Source: Alistipes senegalensis (lineage in GTDB: Bacteria; Bacteroidota; Bacteroidia; Bacteroidales; Rikenellaceae). From it: a stretch of DNA of 64,000 nucleotides. The stretch spans positions 426,589-490,588 of the forward strand of contig JAMPGH010000001.1 of the NCBI GenBank assembly GCA_023664045.1, written 5' to 3'. Shown one piece after another: positions 38,687-49,332 of this stretch (within the stretch, counting starts at the first letter, position 1; each line of letters opens with the position of its first letter). The position numbers and the translations under genes were made by a program. Below the pieces are notes generated by a model, which saw only the letters and a program-made list of their open reading frames with translations, was not told the DNA's origin and did no database searches.

Positions 38687-40648
38687 TCATTCCATCTCCA
38701 GATCCAGTGCCTTGCGCAGATCGGTCAGCACGGGATTCTTTTCGGTCAGATACTTCATCCTGTCCTCCGGCTTGATCGGCCGGGCGGCCCGGATATGCTC
38801 GTTGACCGTTACCTCCAGCCGCAAAGGACACATGACGCCGGCCAGCTCGGTGATGCGGATCAGCATGGCGGTCCGGGTGCGCATGATTTCGTCGTGCAGC
38901 TCCGTGGTCGGCACGCTCACCGAGATCACGTTGTTGCGGATCTTCATCCGCTCGAACGCCGGAACGAAACGCGGACGCCGCGACCGGATCAGCTCCAGAA
39001 TTCGTTCGCGGGCACTCTCCAGCTTTTCGGCGCAGGCTACCAAGTCCATATCGGGAACCGGCGTCGCCGCAGCGGCCGGTTCGGCCTTCGGTTCTTCGGA
39101 CTGTGCCGGCGAAGCCAGCAGATCGGCCAAAGAAGCGCCGGAAATCAAAGGCTTGCGCGACGACCGGGATGCGGCCGACTTCGGAGCTTCCGACGCCGGC
39201 TGCGGCGCTTTCCCGGTCTCGGCAACCGGGGCCGCAGGAGCCGGAGATTGCGGGGACTCCGCAGGCCGAAACGCTTCCGGTGCCGCGGATCGCGAAGCCG
39301 GAATTTCCGCTACCGGAGTTTTTTCCGCCGCCGCATCGGGAGCAGGGCCCGACGATGCGGGCTCGGCAGCCGGGGCCGGGATTCCGGAGGCTGCCGGAGC
39401 TTCGGCAACGACCGGAGCGGCAGGAGCCGCCCCCGGAACCGCGGATGCTGCGGGCACGGAGGCGGGTGCAACGGCGGGTTTCGCCGCTGTCCGCTCCGCA
39501 GCCGTCGGCAACTCGGGCAGCGGATAATCCTCGGAGGATGTCAGGGGTTCATTTTTTTTTTGACCGAGCCCGGAGATCTTCATCAGGCCCAGTTCGACGA
39601 GCAGTCGCTGATTCGACGACTGTCTTATTTTACCGTCGAGCTCCGTGAGGCAGGCGATGGCCCCGAACAGGAACTCGACTTCGCAGGCGCCCGCCTGCGT
39701 CCGGTATCGTTCGAGCAGCGTGCCCGTCATCTCGATGAGTTTCAGCGTATCGGCCCGCTTGGCCATGAGCAGATCGCGCATGTGGCGGTTCAAGCCGGCC
39801 ATGAAAGTCTGGCCCGAGAAACCTTTGGAGAGCACGTCGTCGAAAGCCACGAGCGCCTGCACGTAATCGCCGGCCAGCAGCATCTCCGTAACCCCGAAAT
39901 AGGTGTCGTAGTCCAGCACGTTGAGCGTGCGGGCGACGTTGCGGTAGTCGAGCGTCGTGCCGCAGAACGAGACCGCCTTGTCGAACATCGACAGGGCGTC
40001 GCGCATGCCGCCGTCGGCCTTCTGCGCGATGAGGTTCAGCGACTCCTCGTCGGCGGCGATCCCCTCCTGCGAGGCGATGTATTTGAGATATCCGACCGAA
40101 TCCTCGACGCGGATGCGGTTGAAGTCGTAGATCTGGCAGCGCGAGAGGATCGTGGGGATGATCTTGTGTTTTTCGGTAGTCGCGAGGATGAAGACGGCAT
40201 GGGCGGGCGGCTCCTCCAGCGTCTTCAGAAAAGCGTTGAAAGCCGCGGCCGAGAGCATGTGGACCTCGTCGATGATGAAGACCGAATAGCGCCCCACCTG
40301 CGGAATGATGCGCACCTGCTCGATCAGGGTGCGGATGTCCTCGACGGAGTTGTTCGACGCGGCGTCGAGCTCGTGGATGTTGAGCGAACGCCCCTCGTTG
40401 AACGAACGGCACGACTCGCACTCGTTGCAGGCTTCGGCGCCGGCCGGCGAGAGGCAGTTGATCGCTTTGGCGAAGATGCGGGCGCAGGTGGTCTTGCCTA
40501 CGCCGCGGGGACCGCAGAAGAGGTAGGCATGGGCCAGCTGCCCGCGCTCGATGGCGTTCTTGAGGGTCGAGGTGATATGTTTCTGCCCGACGACCGAAGC
40601 AAAGGTCGCGGGGCGGTACTTGCGTGCGCTGACGATGAATTCGCTCAT
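38687..40648 (-). CDS. dnaX: DNA polymerase III subunits gamma and tau
   Basis: AAA+ clamp-loader motor of the replicase, 653 aa. [21 protein letters not shown] starts the ATPase domain. Walker A is [18 protein letters not shown] (about 45-62), the zinc site is [10 protein letters not shown] (about 77-86), Walker B/sensor is [19 protein letters not shown], and the SRC finger is [12 protein letters not shown]. Domain III runs to about residue 355. Then comes an Ala/Pro/Glu-rich linker of about 160 residues and a conserved C-terminal tau-type domain (about 525-653). I saw no obvious slippery heptamer for a gamma frameshift in the linker. Confidence 0.95.
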   Translation of the reverse strand: MSEFIVSARKYRPATFASVVGQKHITSTLKNAIERGQLAHAYLFCGPRGVGKTTCARIFAKAINCLSPAGAEACNECESCRSFNEGRSLNIHELDAASNNSVEDIRTLIEQVRIIPQVGRYSVFIIDEVHMLSAAAFNAFLKTLEEPPAHAVFILATTEKHKIIPTILSRCQIYDFNRIRVEDSVGYLKYIASQEGIAADEESLNLIAQKADGGMRDALSMFDKAVSFCGTTLDYRNVARTLNVLDYDTYFGVTEMLLAGDYVQALVAFDDVLSKGFSGQTFMAGLNRHMRDLLMAKRADTLKLIEMTGTLLERYRTQAGACEVEFLFGAIACLTELDGKIRQSSNQRLLVELGLMKISGLGQKKNEPLTSSEDYPLPELPTAAERTAAKPAVAPASVPAASAVPGAAPAAPVVAEAPAASGIPAPAAEPASSGPAPDAAAEKTPVAEIPASRSAAPEAFRPAESPQSPAPAAPVAETGKAPQPASEAPKSAASRSSRKPLISGASLADLLASPAQSEEPKAEPAAAATPVPDMDLVACAEKLESARERILELIRSRRPRFVPAFERMKIRNNVISVSVPTTELHDEIMRTRTAMLIRITELAGVMCPLRLEVTVNEHIRAARPIKPEDRMKYLTEKNPVLTDLRKALDLEME

Positions 40649-40655
40649 AGTAGGG

Positions 40656-40663
40656 CAAAGATA
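40656..40663 (-). promoter_or_regulatory. -7 box of dnaX
   Basis: TATCTTTG on the minus strand, only eight bases before the dnaX ATG, so the message would be nearly leaderless. Confidence 0.5.
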
Positions 40664-40702
40664 CTAATTATGAATTAAAAATTAAGAATTGAGAATTAAA
40701 AA
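40664..40702. repeat. AT-rich dispersed repeat between dnaX and clpB
   Basis: GAATTAAAAATTAAGAATTG and a second overlapping copy ending TTAAAAATG. The same words form the arms of the palindrome at 5155-5263. Confidence 0.55.
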
Positions 40703-40887
40703 TGTCATTGCTTCCGCCTGCCATTCCGTCGGCCGGATGTCATGAACCGGCAATCCGGTCTGCCGGAATGGCGGAAAATGGCGGACGATCCGTGTCAAGA
40801 ACCGACACGATGGCCGAACGTCGCAGTGTGGCAGGCCATTTGCGGAAAAGCGAATCGAAACGAGCAAACGAAAAAAACCGCAGAAAT

Positions 40888-43485
40888 ATGAACATCAACA
40901 CTTTGACCGTCAAGGCGCAGGAGGCGCTGCAAGCAGCGCTCTCGCTCGCTCGCGACGAAGGACAGCAATCCGTCGAACCGCTGCATCTGCTTTCGGCACT
41001 CGTCCGCGAGGACGACTCGCTCTCGGCCTTTCTTTTGGGACGCACGGGCGTGAACGTCCGCGCTCTGCGCGAGGAGACGCAGCGCAGCATCGCCGCCCTG
41101 CCCCGCGTGGAGGGCGGGGGCGACCAGTTCTTCGCGCAGGAGACCACGCGCACGATTCAGAAAGCCGTCGACTTCACCAAGACCTTCGGCGACAAATACG
41201 CCTCGGTCGAGCACCTGCTTCTGGGGCTCGTCGCCGAACGCAGCGCGGCCTCGGAGCTGCTCAAGCGCCACGGCGCAACGGAAAAGGAGCTCATCGAGGC
41301 GATCCGCACGTTCCGCAAGGGAGCCACGGTGGACTCCCCCACCTCCGAGCAGCAGTTCGACGCCTTAGGCAAGTATGCGATCAACCTCAACGAGCAGGCC
41401 CGGGCCGGAAAACTCGACCCCGTGATCGGCCGCGACGAAGAGATCCGCCGCGTGCTGCAGATCCTCTCGCGCCGCACGAAGAACAACCCGATCCTCGTGG
41501 GCGAAGCGGGCGTGGGCAAGACGGCGATCGCCGAAGGCATCGCCCGCCGCATCATCGACGGCGACGTGCCCGAAAACCTGAAAAACAAGGTCCTCTACTC
41601 GCTCGACATGGGAGCGCTGATCGCCGGGGCGAAGTATCAGGGCGAGTTCGAGGAGCGATTGAAGGCCGTGGTGCAGGAGGTCGTGCAGAGCGAAGGCGAA
41701 ATCCTGCTCTTCATCGACGAAATACACACGCTGGTGGGCGCCGGCAAGTCGTCGGGCGCGATGGACGCGGCCAACATCCTCAAACCGGCGCTGGCGCGCG
41801 GCGAGCTGCGCACGGTCGGCGCCACGACGCTGGACGAATACCAGAAATACTTCGAACAGGACAAGGCCCTCGAACGCCGCTTCCAGAAAGTGATGGTCGA
41901 CGAGCCGACGCGCGAAGACGCCATCTCGATCCTGCGCGGTCTGAAAGAGCGCTACGAGAACCACCACCGCGTGCGCATCAAGGACGAAGCGATCGTGGCG
42001 GCCGTGGAGCTCTCGACGCGCTACATCACCTCGCGCCACCTGCCCGACAAGGCGATCGATCTGGTGGACGAAGCGGCCTCGCGCCTGCGGCTGGAGATGA
42101 ACTCCGTGCCCGAGGAGATCGACACCCTCGACCGGCGGATGCGCCAGCTGGAGATCGAACGCGAAGCGATCCGCCGCGAGAAGGACGAAAAACGCGTGGA
42201 GCAGCTGACCGAGGAGATCGAGGATCTGAAGTCGCGCGACGCGGCGATGCGGGCCAAGTGGCAGGGGCAGCGCGACCTGCTGCGCAAGATTCAGGACAAC
42301 AAGGAGAAGATCGAACGGCTCGACGTCGAAGCCCGGCAGGCCGAACGCGAGGGCGACTACGGCCGGGTGGCCGAGATCCGCTACGGCAAGATTCAGGAGG
42401 CCGAAAAGGAGATCGCGGCCTTCGAGGAGGAGTACCGGCTGGCCTCGGCGAACGGCTCGATGATCAAGGAGGAAGTCGACGCCGAAGACGTAGCCGAGGT
42501 GGTTTCGCGCTGGACCGGAATTCCCGTAACGCGCATGCTGGCCTCGGAGCGCGAGAAACTCCTGCACATGGAAGCCGAACTGCACAAGCGCGTGGTGGGT
42601 CAGGAGCAGGCCATCGCGGCGATCTCCGACGCCGTACGCCGCTCGCGGGCCGGTCTGAACGACCCGCGCAAACCGATCGGCTCGTTCATCTTCCTCGGCA
42701 CCACGGGCGTGGGAAAGACCGAGCTGGCGAAGGCGCTGGCCGAGTTCCTGTTCAACGACGACCAGATGCTCACGCGTATCGACATGAGCGAGTACCAGGA
42801 GCGCCACAGCGTCTCGCGGCTCGTCGGCGCGCCTCCGGGATACGTGGGTTACGACGAGGGCGGCCAGCTCACCGAAGCCGTGCGCCGCAAACCCTATTCG
42901 GTGGTGCTGCTGGACGAGATCGAAAAGGCCCATCCCGACGTCTTCAACATCCTGCTGCAACTCCTCGACGACGGACGCCTGACCGACAACAAGGGCCGCA
43001 CGGTCGACTTCCGAAACACGATCGTCATCATGACCTCGAACATGGGGGCCCACGTGATTCAGGAGCGCTTCGCAGCGGCGGCCGAGGGCGGAAAGATCGA
43101 CCCGGAAACAGTCGCGGAGACGCGCGACGAGGTGGTCGAGCTGCTGAAGCAGCACCTCAAGCCCGAGTTCCTGAACCGCATCGACGAGATCGTGATGTTC
43201 GAACCCCTGACGCGCAACGACATCGAGCGCATCGTCGACATCCAGCTGGGCGCCGTACGCAAGCTGCTCGCCGAAAACGGCATCGTACTGGAGTACACCG
43301 CAGCGGCGCGCGAATGGATCGCCACGGCGGGTTTCGACCCGCTCTACGGAGCACGTCCCGTCAAGCGGACGATCCAGCGCTACGTGGTCAACGACCTCTC
43401 GAAGCGCATCCTCGCAGGCGAGGTCGACCGCTCGAAACCGATCCGCATCGATGCTTCGGCCGAGGGGCTGACTTTCGAGAACTGA
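40888..43485 (+). CDS. clpB: ATP-dependent disaggregase ClpB
   Basis: Hexameric AAA+ chaperone that works with DnaK to dissolve aggregates. The protein has 865 aa. Clp N-domain 1-150 ([20 protein letters not shown]); first ATPase with Walker [14 protein letters not shown] (about 206-218); middle coiled-coil domain about 400-530, rich in Glu/Arg ([20 protein letters not shown]); second ATPase with [19 protein letters not shown] (about 604-622) and the family end [19 protein letters not shown]. The start at 40888 is chosen by homology; an upstream in-frame extension to 40702 is not family-like. No CIRCE or HrcA site was seen upstream. Confidence 0.97.
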   Translation: MNINTLTVKAQEALQAALSLARDEGQQSVEPLHLLSALVREDDSLSAFLLGRTGVNVRALREETQRSIAALPRVEGGGDQFFAQETTRTIQKAVDFTKTFGDKYASVEHLLLGLVAERSAASELLKRHGATEKELIEAIRTFRKGATVDSPTSEQQFDALGKYAINLNEQARAGKLDPVIGRDEEIRRVLQILSRRTKNNPILVGEAGVGKTAIAEGIARRIIDGDVPENLKNKVLYSLDMGALIAGAKYQGEFEERLKAVVQEVVQSEGEILLFIDEIHTLVGAGKSSGAMDAANILKPALARGELRTVGATTLDEYQKYFEQDKALERRFQKVMVDEPTREDAISILRGLKERYENHHRVRIKDEAIVAAVELSTRYITSRHLPDKAIDLVDEAASRLRLEMNSVPEEIDTLDRRMRQLEIEREAIRREKDEKRVEQLTEEIEDLKSRDAAMRAKWQGQRDLLRKIQDNKEKIERLDVEARQAEREGDYGRVAEIRYGKIQEAEKEIAAFEEEYRLASANGSMIKEEVDAEDVAEVVSRWTGIPVTRMLASEREKLLHMEAELHKRVVGQEQAIAAISDAVRRSRAGLNDPRKPIGSFIFLGTTGVGKTELAKALAEFLFNDDQMLTRIDMSEYQERHSVSRLVGAPPGYVGYDEGGQLTEAVRRKPYSVVLLDEIEKAHPDVFNILLQLLDDGRLTDNKGRTVDFRNTIVIMTSNMGAHVIQERFAAAAEGGKIDPETVAETRDEVVELLKQHLKPEFLNRIDEIVMFEPLTRNDIERIVDIQLGAVRKLLAENGIVLEYTAAAREWIATAGFDPLYGARPVKRTIQRYVVNDLSKRILAGEVDRSKPIRIDASAEGLTFEN

Positions 43486-43601
43486 TCGCCGCACGACGGC
43501 CGAAGCGAGCGTCGGGAAGATTCCCGGCGCTTTTTCGGCTTCAGGAACCGGATATTCGGAGATTTTTCGTACCTTGTCGCATCGCAGAAATCCCTCGAAA
43601 A

Positions 43602-44783
43602 ATGCAAGTCCGAATCATCGACCCCATTGCCCGCGGCTCGTTCCACGAGGTGTTCAACGCCGCCCTGCTGGCCATGTGCACGGAGCTCTTCGATCGGGTA
43701 GCGTATCACTGCCACCCCTCGCAGCGTGCCTGCGTGGAGCGGATGCTCGAACATCATGGCTACACGGAAGGGTTACGACGCACGACCTTCCGCAACATGG
43801 GGGTCGCGGGATGCGAAGGCCCCGCGGGCTGGGTGTACCGCTACGCCGCGGCGGCCATCCGGAGCGCATGGCGTCTGGCCCGATCGAAACGCGACGAAGC
43901 GGTGATCTTCAACTACAACAACCCGTTCGCGCTCGGTCTGCTGAACCTGCTGAACAAGTTCCTGCACCGACGCGTAGTCATCGTCTGCCACGGCGAACTG
44001 GAGCTGCTGACGCAACGGCATCCGTGGTGGCGGGCGCAGGAGTGGTTCGGGCGGATACTCCGCCGGATGTTCGGACGGGCGCGGCTCGACCGCCGCATCC
44101 GTTTCTGCGTACTGGGCGAATCGATTCTGCGCAACCTGAGCCCCTATCTGTCGGAGGCCAACCGCCCGCTCTTCTTCGCCATCGACCACCCGGGATTTTT
44201 CGACGGAACGCCCGTGCCGCCTGTGCCGCACGACACCCTGCGCGTGGGGACGGTGGGACAATTGACCCCGGCCAAAGGTCTCGGCCGGCTGCTCGACCTG
44301 TCGCGGCGCATCTCCGTGCCGCTGACCGTCGTAGGACGCACCTACGGATTTCGCGACCATGCGCAGTGGCCCGACGTGCGGTTCGTGGCCGGAGCGGAAA
44401 ACCGCTTCATCCCGCGCGAACGCTTCGAGGAGGAGGTCGCCAAGCTCGACTACCTCCTCTTCGCCTACGATCCCGCCGGCTATCGGCTGACGGCCAGCGG
44501 CGCGATTCTCGACGCACTGAACACAGGCCGCCCGGTCATCACGCTGCGCAACGACTATTTCGACGACGTTCTGCGGCTGCCCGTAGGCCATGTCGTCGCC
44601 GACATGCGGGAAATGGAGAGGCTGATCGACCGGCTGGCCGCCGAATATCCCGCCGGCATCGATCCGCGCTTCGCGGAAAACATCGTCCGCCTGCGCCGCG
44701 AATTTGCGGTGGAGACGGTCGCCGAACGCCTGCGGCAAGCCCTCGAAGAACTGTTGCCCGAACTGAAAAACCGACGCCGATGA
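43602..44783 (+). CDS. Glycosyltransferase (GT-B type)
   Basis: A 393-aa predicted cytoplasmic or membrane-associated glycosyltransferase. The C-terminal half has the GT-B donor-site layout: LRVGTVGQLTPAKGLGRLL (about 208-226), VPLTVVGRTYGF (about 237-248) and ASGAILDALNTGRPVITLRN (about 300-319). The N-terminal half contains FNYNNPFALGLLNLLNKFL and VVIVCHGELELL. The donor and acceptor are unknown. The next gene overlaps by four bases, suggesting joint work on a surface polysaccharide (inference). The frame is open far upstream through clpB, but the ATG at 43602 after an intergenic gap is the credible start. Confidence 0.75.
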   Translation: MQVRIIDPIARGSFHEVFNAALLAMCTELFDRVAYHCHPSQRACVERMLEHHGYTEGLRRTTFRNMGVAGCEGPAGWVYRYAAAAIRSAWRLARSKRDEAVIFNYNNPFALGLLNLLNKFLHRRVVIVCHGELELLTQRHPWWRAQEWFGRILRRMFGRARLDRRIRFCVLGESILRNLSPYLSEANRPLFFAIDHPGFFDGTPVPPVPHDTLRVGTVGQLTPAKGLGRLLDLSRRISVPLTVVGRTYGFRDHAQWPDVRFVAGAENRFIPRERFEEEVAKLDYLLFAYDPAGYRLTASGAILDALNTGRPVITLRNDYFDDVLRLPVGHVVADMREMERLIDRLAAEYPAGIDPRFAENIVRLRREFAVETVAERLRQALEELLPELKNRRR

Positions 44784-45694
44784 CCGCCTTCCAAAAAGCC
44801 GACCGCTTCCTGCGCGACCTCTACGAGACGATATACTATTTCTTGGTGATGGCCGTCAAGGAGAATTTCCGCAACTACATCCGCCGGGAGGGGGCTGTCG
44901 GAACGCCCGCCCCGACGATGGCCGTTCTGGGCAACGGCCCGGCGCTGGCCGACGAGCTGCCCGGCTTGCTGGCGCATGCGGGCGACGGGGAGCGCGACTT
45001 TCTGGCGGTCAACTTCTTCGCCGAGGACGAGCGCTTCTGCCGGCTGCGCCCGGCCTACTACGTACTCTCGGATCCGATGTTCTTCCGCCCGACGGACCGG
45101 CGCGAACGGGTCATGGCGTTCTACCGCACGCTGAACGAACGGGTCGCGTGGCCGATGAACCTCTACGTACAATATTATAATCCCGAGCGGTTCGACTACC
45201 GGGCCGTACTGCCCAACTCCCATATCCGCATCGTGAAGTTCCACACGCAAATGTACCGCGGATTCCGCTCGCTGGAATTCCGGCTCTACCGCCGCGGTCT
45301 GGGAAGTGCCAATTTCGGTACGGTGGTGCAGGTGGGCGAGTATGTCGCCCTGCTGTTGGGGTACAAGCGGATCGAACTCTACGGCGTGGACCACACGCTT
45401 TTGGAGGGGTTGTGCGTCGACGACGAAAACCGTCTCTGCCGCGCCGACCGCCACTATTACGACGGGGGGGGGCAGCCGCCGCAGCCTATCTACCAAAAAA
45501 TCCCGCGCCGCCCCTACACGATGTCGGTCTACTTGGCCGAGGTGGCCGAGCTCTTCCGCGGGCACGAAGTGCTGCGCGACTACGCGGCGACATTGGGTGC
45601 GAAGATCGTCAACTGCACCCGCGGCTCGATGATCGACGCCTACGAAAAAGCGAGGGATGAGATTGTCAAGGCAAGCTATGCCGAGCGGGAATAA
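44780..45694 (+). CDS. MptE-like/DUF115 protein (Rossmann-type, glycan-associated)
   Basis: A 304-aa protein related to the 6-hydroxymethylpterin pyrophosphokinase MptE-like and DUF115 family, which in bacteria mostly occurs in polysaccharide or flagellin-glycan clusters. Visible motifs are TMAVLGNGPALADELPGLLA (about 47-66), FLAVNFFAEDERFCRLRPAYYVLSDPMFF (about 74-102) and LLLGYKRIELYGVDHTLLEG (about 192-211). Function is not established for bacterial members. It is coupled to the upstream glycosyltransferase through an ATGA overlap. Its last codons (SYAERE) lie inside a REP-like hairpin element that recurs at 58722. Confidence 0.65.
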   Translation: MTAFQKADRFLRDLYETIYYFLVMAVKENFRNYIRREGAVGTPAPTMAVLGNGPALADELPGLLAHAGDGERDFLAVNFFAEDERFCRLRPAYYVLSDPMFFRPTDRRERVMAFYRTLNERVAWPMNLYVQYYNPERFDYRAVLPNSHIRIVKFHTQMYRGFRSLEFRLYRRGLGSANFGTVVQVGEYVALLLGYKRIELYGVDHTLLEGLCVDDENRLCRADRHYYDGGGQPPQPIYQKIPRRPYTMSVYLAEVAELFRGHEVLRDYAATLGAKIVNCTRGSMIDAYEKARDEIVKASYAERE

Positions 45695-45722
45695 AGTCAA
45701 GCCTCCTTTGGAGGCTTAAAAT
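45677..45722 (+). repeat. REP-like element with hairpin/terminator at the end of the MptE-like gene
   Basis: TGCCGAGCGGGAATAAAGTC is followed by the stem AGCCTCC TTT GGAGGCT (within 45699-45717) and AAAA. A near copy lies at 58725-58770, where the stem reads AACCTCC ... GGAGGTT, so one base pair changed on both sides. It probably terminates both converging transcripts. Confidence 0.65.
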
Positions 45723-45751
45723 GAAAGGTCGCCGCACGAAACCTTTCGCTT

Positions 45752-46714
45752 CTACCGAATATATCGGCCCACGAACTCCCCGACCCGGGCGGTGTACTCC
45801 TCGCGGTTGTCGCGGTAAGAGAGGGCGTGCGCCGCACCGGGCACGACCCACAGCTCCTTGTCGCCCTGCTGCTTGGCCTCGTAGAGCGGATAGACCATTT
45901 CGGTCGGCACGAAGTCGTCGGCATCGCCGTGGATGAACATCATGGGCAGCGTGCTCTTGCGGACCTGCTCCAGCGCCGAGGCTTCGCGGAAGTTCCAGCC
46001 GTAGCGCAGGTCGCACAGCCACCCGGCGACCGGAAGCAGCGGAAAGGCGGGCAGGCGGAAACGCTCTTCGAGCTCTTTGGCGAACTGGTCGCGGACGCTC
46101 GTATAGCCGCAATCCTCGACGAAGCACTTCACGTAGGGAGGCTGCTCCTCGCCCGAGACCATCATCGTCGTGGCGGCGCCCATCGAGATGCCGTGCACGA
46201 CCATCTGCGTATCGCCGCCGAAGATGTCGTCGGCGATCTCCATCCATCGCAGCACGTCGAGGCGGTCCTTCCACCCCATGCGGATGGCGCGCCCTTCGCT
46301 CCGACCATGATAATGGAGGTCGGGCAGGAGGATGTTGTAGCCCAGATCGTGATTGTAGAGATAGCCGATCATCAGCATGCGCAGGGCATTGTCGGTATAC
46401 CCGTGCACGATCACGGCCGTGCGGTCCGTCGGCCGGGGAGCGGCGGCATAGATGGCATGCAGGCGCTCGCCCTCGCTCCCGACGATCGTCGTATCGCGCA
46501 AGGCGCCCGTCGTTTCGAGGCTGTCGAGCCACGGTCCGAGGAAAGGATATTCGGCGATCATCTCCTCGCGGGCCGACGCATTCTTGGCCCGCATGACCTT
46601 TCCGGGCGTCAGCGAATAAGCGAGCAGATAGAGGCTGCCGCCGGCGACGACTCCGACGGTCGCCGCCACGACGACGACCGTCCAACGCAATGTTTTTCTC
46701 ATATCTTCCGACAT
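45752..46714 (-). CDS. Membrane-anchored alpha/beta hydrolase
   Basis: A 320-aa serine hydrolase with an N-terminal membrane anchor (TVVVVAATVGVVAGGSLYLLAY, about 12-33). The fold elements are HGYTDN (oxyanion region, about 102), LLPDLHYHGRSEG, the nucleophile elbow VVHGISMGAATTMM (Ser at about 175), the acid in FIHGDADDFVPTEM, and the His in PGAAHALSYRDN. The triad is therefore complete. Similar Bacteroidetes proteins are annotated as esterases or dipeptidyl-peptidase-like hydrolases; the substrate is unknown. Start ATG 46714 or 46702. Confidence 0.8.
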   Translation of the reverse strand: MSEDMRKTLRWTVVVVAATVGVVAGGSLYLLAYSLTPGKVMRAKNASAREEMIAEYPFLGPWLDSLETTGALRDTTIVGSEGERLHAIYAAAPRPTDRTAVIVHGYTDNALRMLMIGYLYNHDLGYNILLPDLHYHGRSEGRAIRMGWKDRLDVLRWMEIADDIFGGDTQMVVHGISMGAATTMMVSGEEQPPYVKCFVEDCGYTSVRDQFAKELEERFRLPAFPLLPVAGWLCDLRYGWNFREASALEQVRKSTLPMMFIHGDADDFVPTEMVYPLYEAKQQGDKELWVVPGAAHALSYRDNREEYTARVGEFVGRYIR

Positions 46715-46989
46715 TCCGATCGACCCGATGCTCCCCTCCCCGACGGCAACAACCGCGCCGGAAGGAAAGCCCCGGGACGAAAAAATCGAACCCGATTATA
46801 TACTTTGATGTACCGGTGTTTATTGCCCCTTATTTTCAAATCCGACCGTTGTAGTTCGCGGCCTTAGGCCGCGTATTCAGGTCTGACCCTCCCCTAAATC
46901 CCCTCCTCGGAGGGGACTTTGGTCGGAAAGCCGAAACTATTCACTTTCTTGACCGTTAGTACATCTAAATATATAATCGTCTAATCGAA
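46715..46989. other. Gap between hydrolase and threonine dehydrogenase with two palindromes
   Basis: 275 bases with no gene. Two compact hairpins are visible: GCGGCC TTA GGCCGC at about 46859-46873 and CCCCTCC TC GGAGGGG at about 46899-46915. Either could terminate the threonine dehydrogenase transcript that ends at 46990. Confidence 0.5.
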
Positions 46990-47943
46990 TTACCGCCCGA
47001 CGCCGAATTTCTGCCGGATATGCTCCAGCATGTCGTCGGTCATGCGCGAGAGGTCCCATTCGGGTCGCCAGCCCCACTCCTCGCGGGCGCAGGTGTCGTC
47101 GAGCGAGTTGGGCCAGCTCTCGGCGATGTCGCGCTTGACGGGGTCGATGTCGTAGTCCATCGTGAACTCCGGCAGGCGCTTCCTGATCTCGGCGCAGATG
47201 ATCTCGGGCGTGAAGCTCATCGACGCGAGGTTGAAGCTGTTGCGGTGGACGAGCTTCGCAGGGTCGGTCTCCATCAGCTCGACGCACGCACGCAACGCAT
47301 CGGGCATGTAGATCATGTCCATATAGACGTCGGCCGGCACGGGGCAGGTGAAGCGTCCCGACTTCACGGCCTCGTAGTAGATCTCGACGGCGTAGTCGGT
47401 GGTGCCGCCGCCGGGAAGCGTAACGTTGGAGATGATGCCGGGGAAGCGCACCGAGCGGGTGTCGACGCCGTATTTATGGTGGTAGTAGTTGCCCAGCATC
47501 TCGCCCGTGTACTTGCAGATGCCGTAGATGGTCGTGGGCTGCATGATCGTGTCCTGCGGCGTGCCGTCTTTGGGCGACGAGGGACCGAAAGCGCCGATCG
47601 ACGAGGGGGTGAAGAGGGCGCAGTGGTGCTGGCGCGCCACTTCGAGCGAGTTGTTCAGGGCCCCCATGTTGACGCTCCACGCCATCTGGGGATTGCGCTC
47701 GCCGACGGCCGACAGAAGCGCCACGAGGTTGAAGATCGTGTCGATGTGATAACGGGCGACGACCGAAGCCATCGCCGTGGCGTCGAGGGCGTTCAGCACC
47801 TCGAACGGCCCGGCTTCGCCCAGTTCGCGGCAGTCGCGCATGTCGGTGGCCACGACGTGCGAATCGCCGTAAATATTTCTCAGATAAGATGTCAGCTCGG
47901 AACCGATCTGTCCGCCGGCGCCTACAATCAGGATCTTTTTCAT
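46990..47943 (-). CDS. L-threonine 3-dehydrogenase, short-chain (SDR) type
   Basis: NAD-dependent oxidation of threonine to 2-amino-3-oxobutyrate, the first step of threonine breakdown to glycine. The 317-aa extended SDR protein has the dinucleotide fold KKILIVGAGGQIGSELTSYL (2-21), the catalytic Ser in FTPSSIGAFG (about 114) and Tyr/Lys in TIYGICKYTGE (about 138-148), then SVRFPGIISNVTLPGGGTTD, typical for the SDR threonine dehydrogenases of Bacteroidetes. It is unrelated to the zinc-dependent Tdh of E. coli. A general NAD-dependent epimerase is the alternative reading. Confidence 0.85.
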   Translation of the reverse strand: MKKILIVGAGGQIGSELTSYLRNIYGDSHVVATDMRDCRELGEAGPFEVLNALDATAMASVVARYHIDTIFNLVALLSAVGERNPQMAWSVNMGALNNSLEVARQHHCALFTPSSIGAFGPSSPKDGTPQDTIMQPTTIYGICKYTGEMLGNYYHHKYGVDTRSVRFPGIISNVTLPGGGTTDYAVEIYYEAVKSGRFTCPVPADVYMDMIYMPDALRACVELMETDPAKLVHRNSFNLASMSFTPEIICAEIRKRLPEFTMDYDIDPVKRDIAESWPNSLDDTCAREEWGWRPEWDLSRMTDDMLEHIRQKFGVGR

Positions 47944-48003
47944 GGTTCAGGGTCGTTTATCGAAAGTAAAGGTAGAAAATTCTTGCGAAAAACGCATAAT
48001 TTT

Positions 48004-48034
48004 TTTGTCTTTTCATTTTTCTTGTGTACTTTTG
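48004..48034 (+). promoter_or_regulatory. Promoter of tRNA-Thr
   Basis: TTTG (48004-48007), 19 bases, TACTTTTG (48027-48034), 21 bases before the tRNA. Confidence 0.75.
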
Positions 48035-48055
48035 CATCGCTCTTGAGGGCGAAAT

Positions 48056-48127
<72 letters not shown>

Positions 48128-48192
48128 CGGAAGAGTCGCGCCACCCCGATCGGGGTGGCGCATTCCGTATCTCCCGCCACGAACCGAAGATC

Positions 48193-49263
48193 ATGAACGA
48201 ACTCCTCCCGCTTCTTCCGCCCGACGTCGAAGGCCGCCGCCCGCTCGTCATCGCAGGTCCGTGCAGCGCCGAAACCGAAGCGCAGACCCTCGAAAGCGCC
48301 CGCCGGCTCTCGGCTGCGGGGGTCCGCATCTTCCGCGCCGGGCTCTGGAAACCCCGCACCAAACCGGGAGGTTTCGAGGGCGTGGGAAGCGCGGGCATCG
48401 GCTGGCTGCAGCGGGCGAAGCGCGAGACGGGCATGTACGTCGCCACGGAGGTGGCGACGCCCCACCACGTGGAAGCGGCTCTCGCGGGCGGTCTCGACCT
48501 CCTGTGGATCGGCGCCCGCACCGCGGCGAATCCCTTCGCCGTGCAGGAGATCGCCGACGCGCTGCGCGGACACGACATTCCGGTGCTGGTGAAGAATCCC
48601 GTCAGTCCCGACCTCGAACTGTGGGCGGGCGCCGTCGAGCGCATCCGCAACGCCGGCATCCGGCGCCTCGGCGTCATCCACCGCGGCTTCGCCTCGATCG
48701 AGCGTAGTCCCTACCGCAACCGGCCCGTCTGGGCCATTCCCATCGAACTGCGGCACCGCTACCCGGCCCTGCCGCTCTTCTGCGACCCGAGCCACATGGG
48801 CGGCCGACGCGAATGGATCGGCCCGCTCTCGCAGCAGGCGATGGATCTGGGATTCGACGGTCTGTTCGTCGAAGCGCACTGCACGCCCGACGAGGCATGG
48901 AGCGACCGCGAGCAACAGATCGATCCGCCGACGCTGGGCCGAATCGTCGAAAGTCTGACGATCCGCGAGACGACCGTTTCCACCGAAAACCTCGACATCC
49001 TGCGCGAACGGATCGACGAACTCGACGACCGGCTGTTGGAGGTACTCTCCGAGCGCATGCGCGTCGCGTGCGAAATCGGCCGCTACAAAAAAGAGCACGG
49101 CATGCAGGTGCTGCAACCCCGGCGTTACGAAGAGCTGCTGACCCGGCGGACGGCGCAGGCCGTCGAGCAGGGCATGGACCCGGAGTTCATGCGGAGCATC
49201 CTGCGGCTCATCCACGAGGAGTCGGTCCGCCAGCAGATGCAGGCGATCGACGACAAGGAATAG
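48193..49263 (+). CDS. Bifunctional DAHP synthase / chorismate mutase
   Basis: A 356-aa fusion. The N-terminal 3-deoxy-7-phosphoheptulonate synthase of the type Ibeta/KdsA-like group has VIAGPCSAETEAQ (about 18-30), FRAGLWKPRTKPGGFEG (Lys/Arg of the PEP site), LVKNPVSPDLELW, and DPSHMGGRREW (metal-binding). A C-terminal AroQ-type chorismate mutase spans about residues 265-356 (NLDILRERIDELDDRLLEVL, GRYKKEHGMQVLQPRRYEELL). In this fusion the mutase domain can mediate feedback control by phenylalanine or tyrosine. The start at 48193 lies about 65 bases after tRNA-Thr; the ORF upstream through the tRNA is spurious. Confidence 0.92.
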   Translation: MNELLPLLPPDVEGRRPLVIAGPCSAETEAQTLESARRLSAAGVRIFRAGLWKPRTKPGGFEGVGSAGIGWLQRAKRETGMYVATEVATPHHVEAALAGGLDLLWIGARTAANPFAVQEIADALRGHDIPVLVKNPVSPDLELWAGAVERIRNAGIRRLGVIHRGFASIERSPYRNRPVWAIPIELRHRYPALPLFCDPSHMGGRREWIGPLSQQAMDLGFDGLFVEAHCTPDEAWSDREQQIDPPTLGRIVESLTIRETTVSTENLDILRERIDELDDRLLEVLSERMRVACEIGRYKKEHGMQVLQPRRYEELLTRRTAQAVEQGMDPEFMRSILRLIHEESVRQQMQAIDDKE

Positions 49264-49332
49264 CGGGGCGATCGCCCCGAAAAAACGGTCTTGCAGGTCT
49301 TGCAGACCGATCCCGTCCGAATCCGTTCGAAA

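Noticed and set aside
38687-40648. Programmed frameshift in dnaX
   Set aside because: No A-AAA-AAG-type slippery heptamer with downstream hairpin is evident near the gamma/tau junction. A run of nine T near 39547 (A-run in the gene sense, reading lysines) exists but has no clear stimulatory context.
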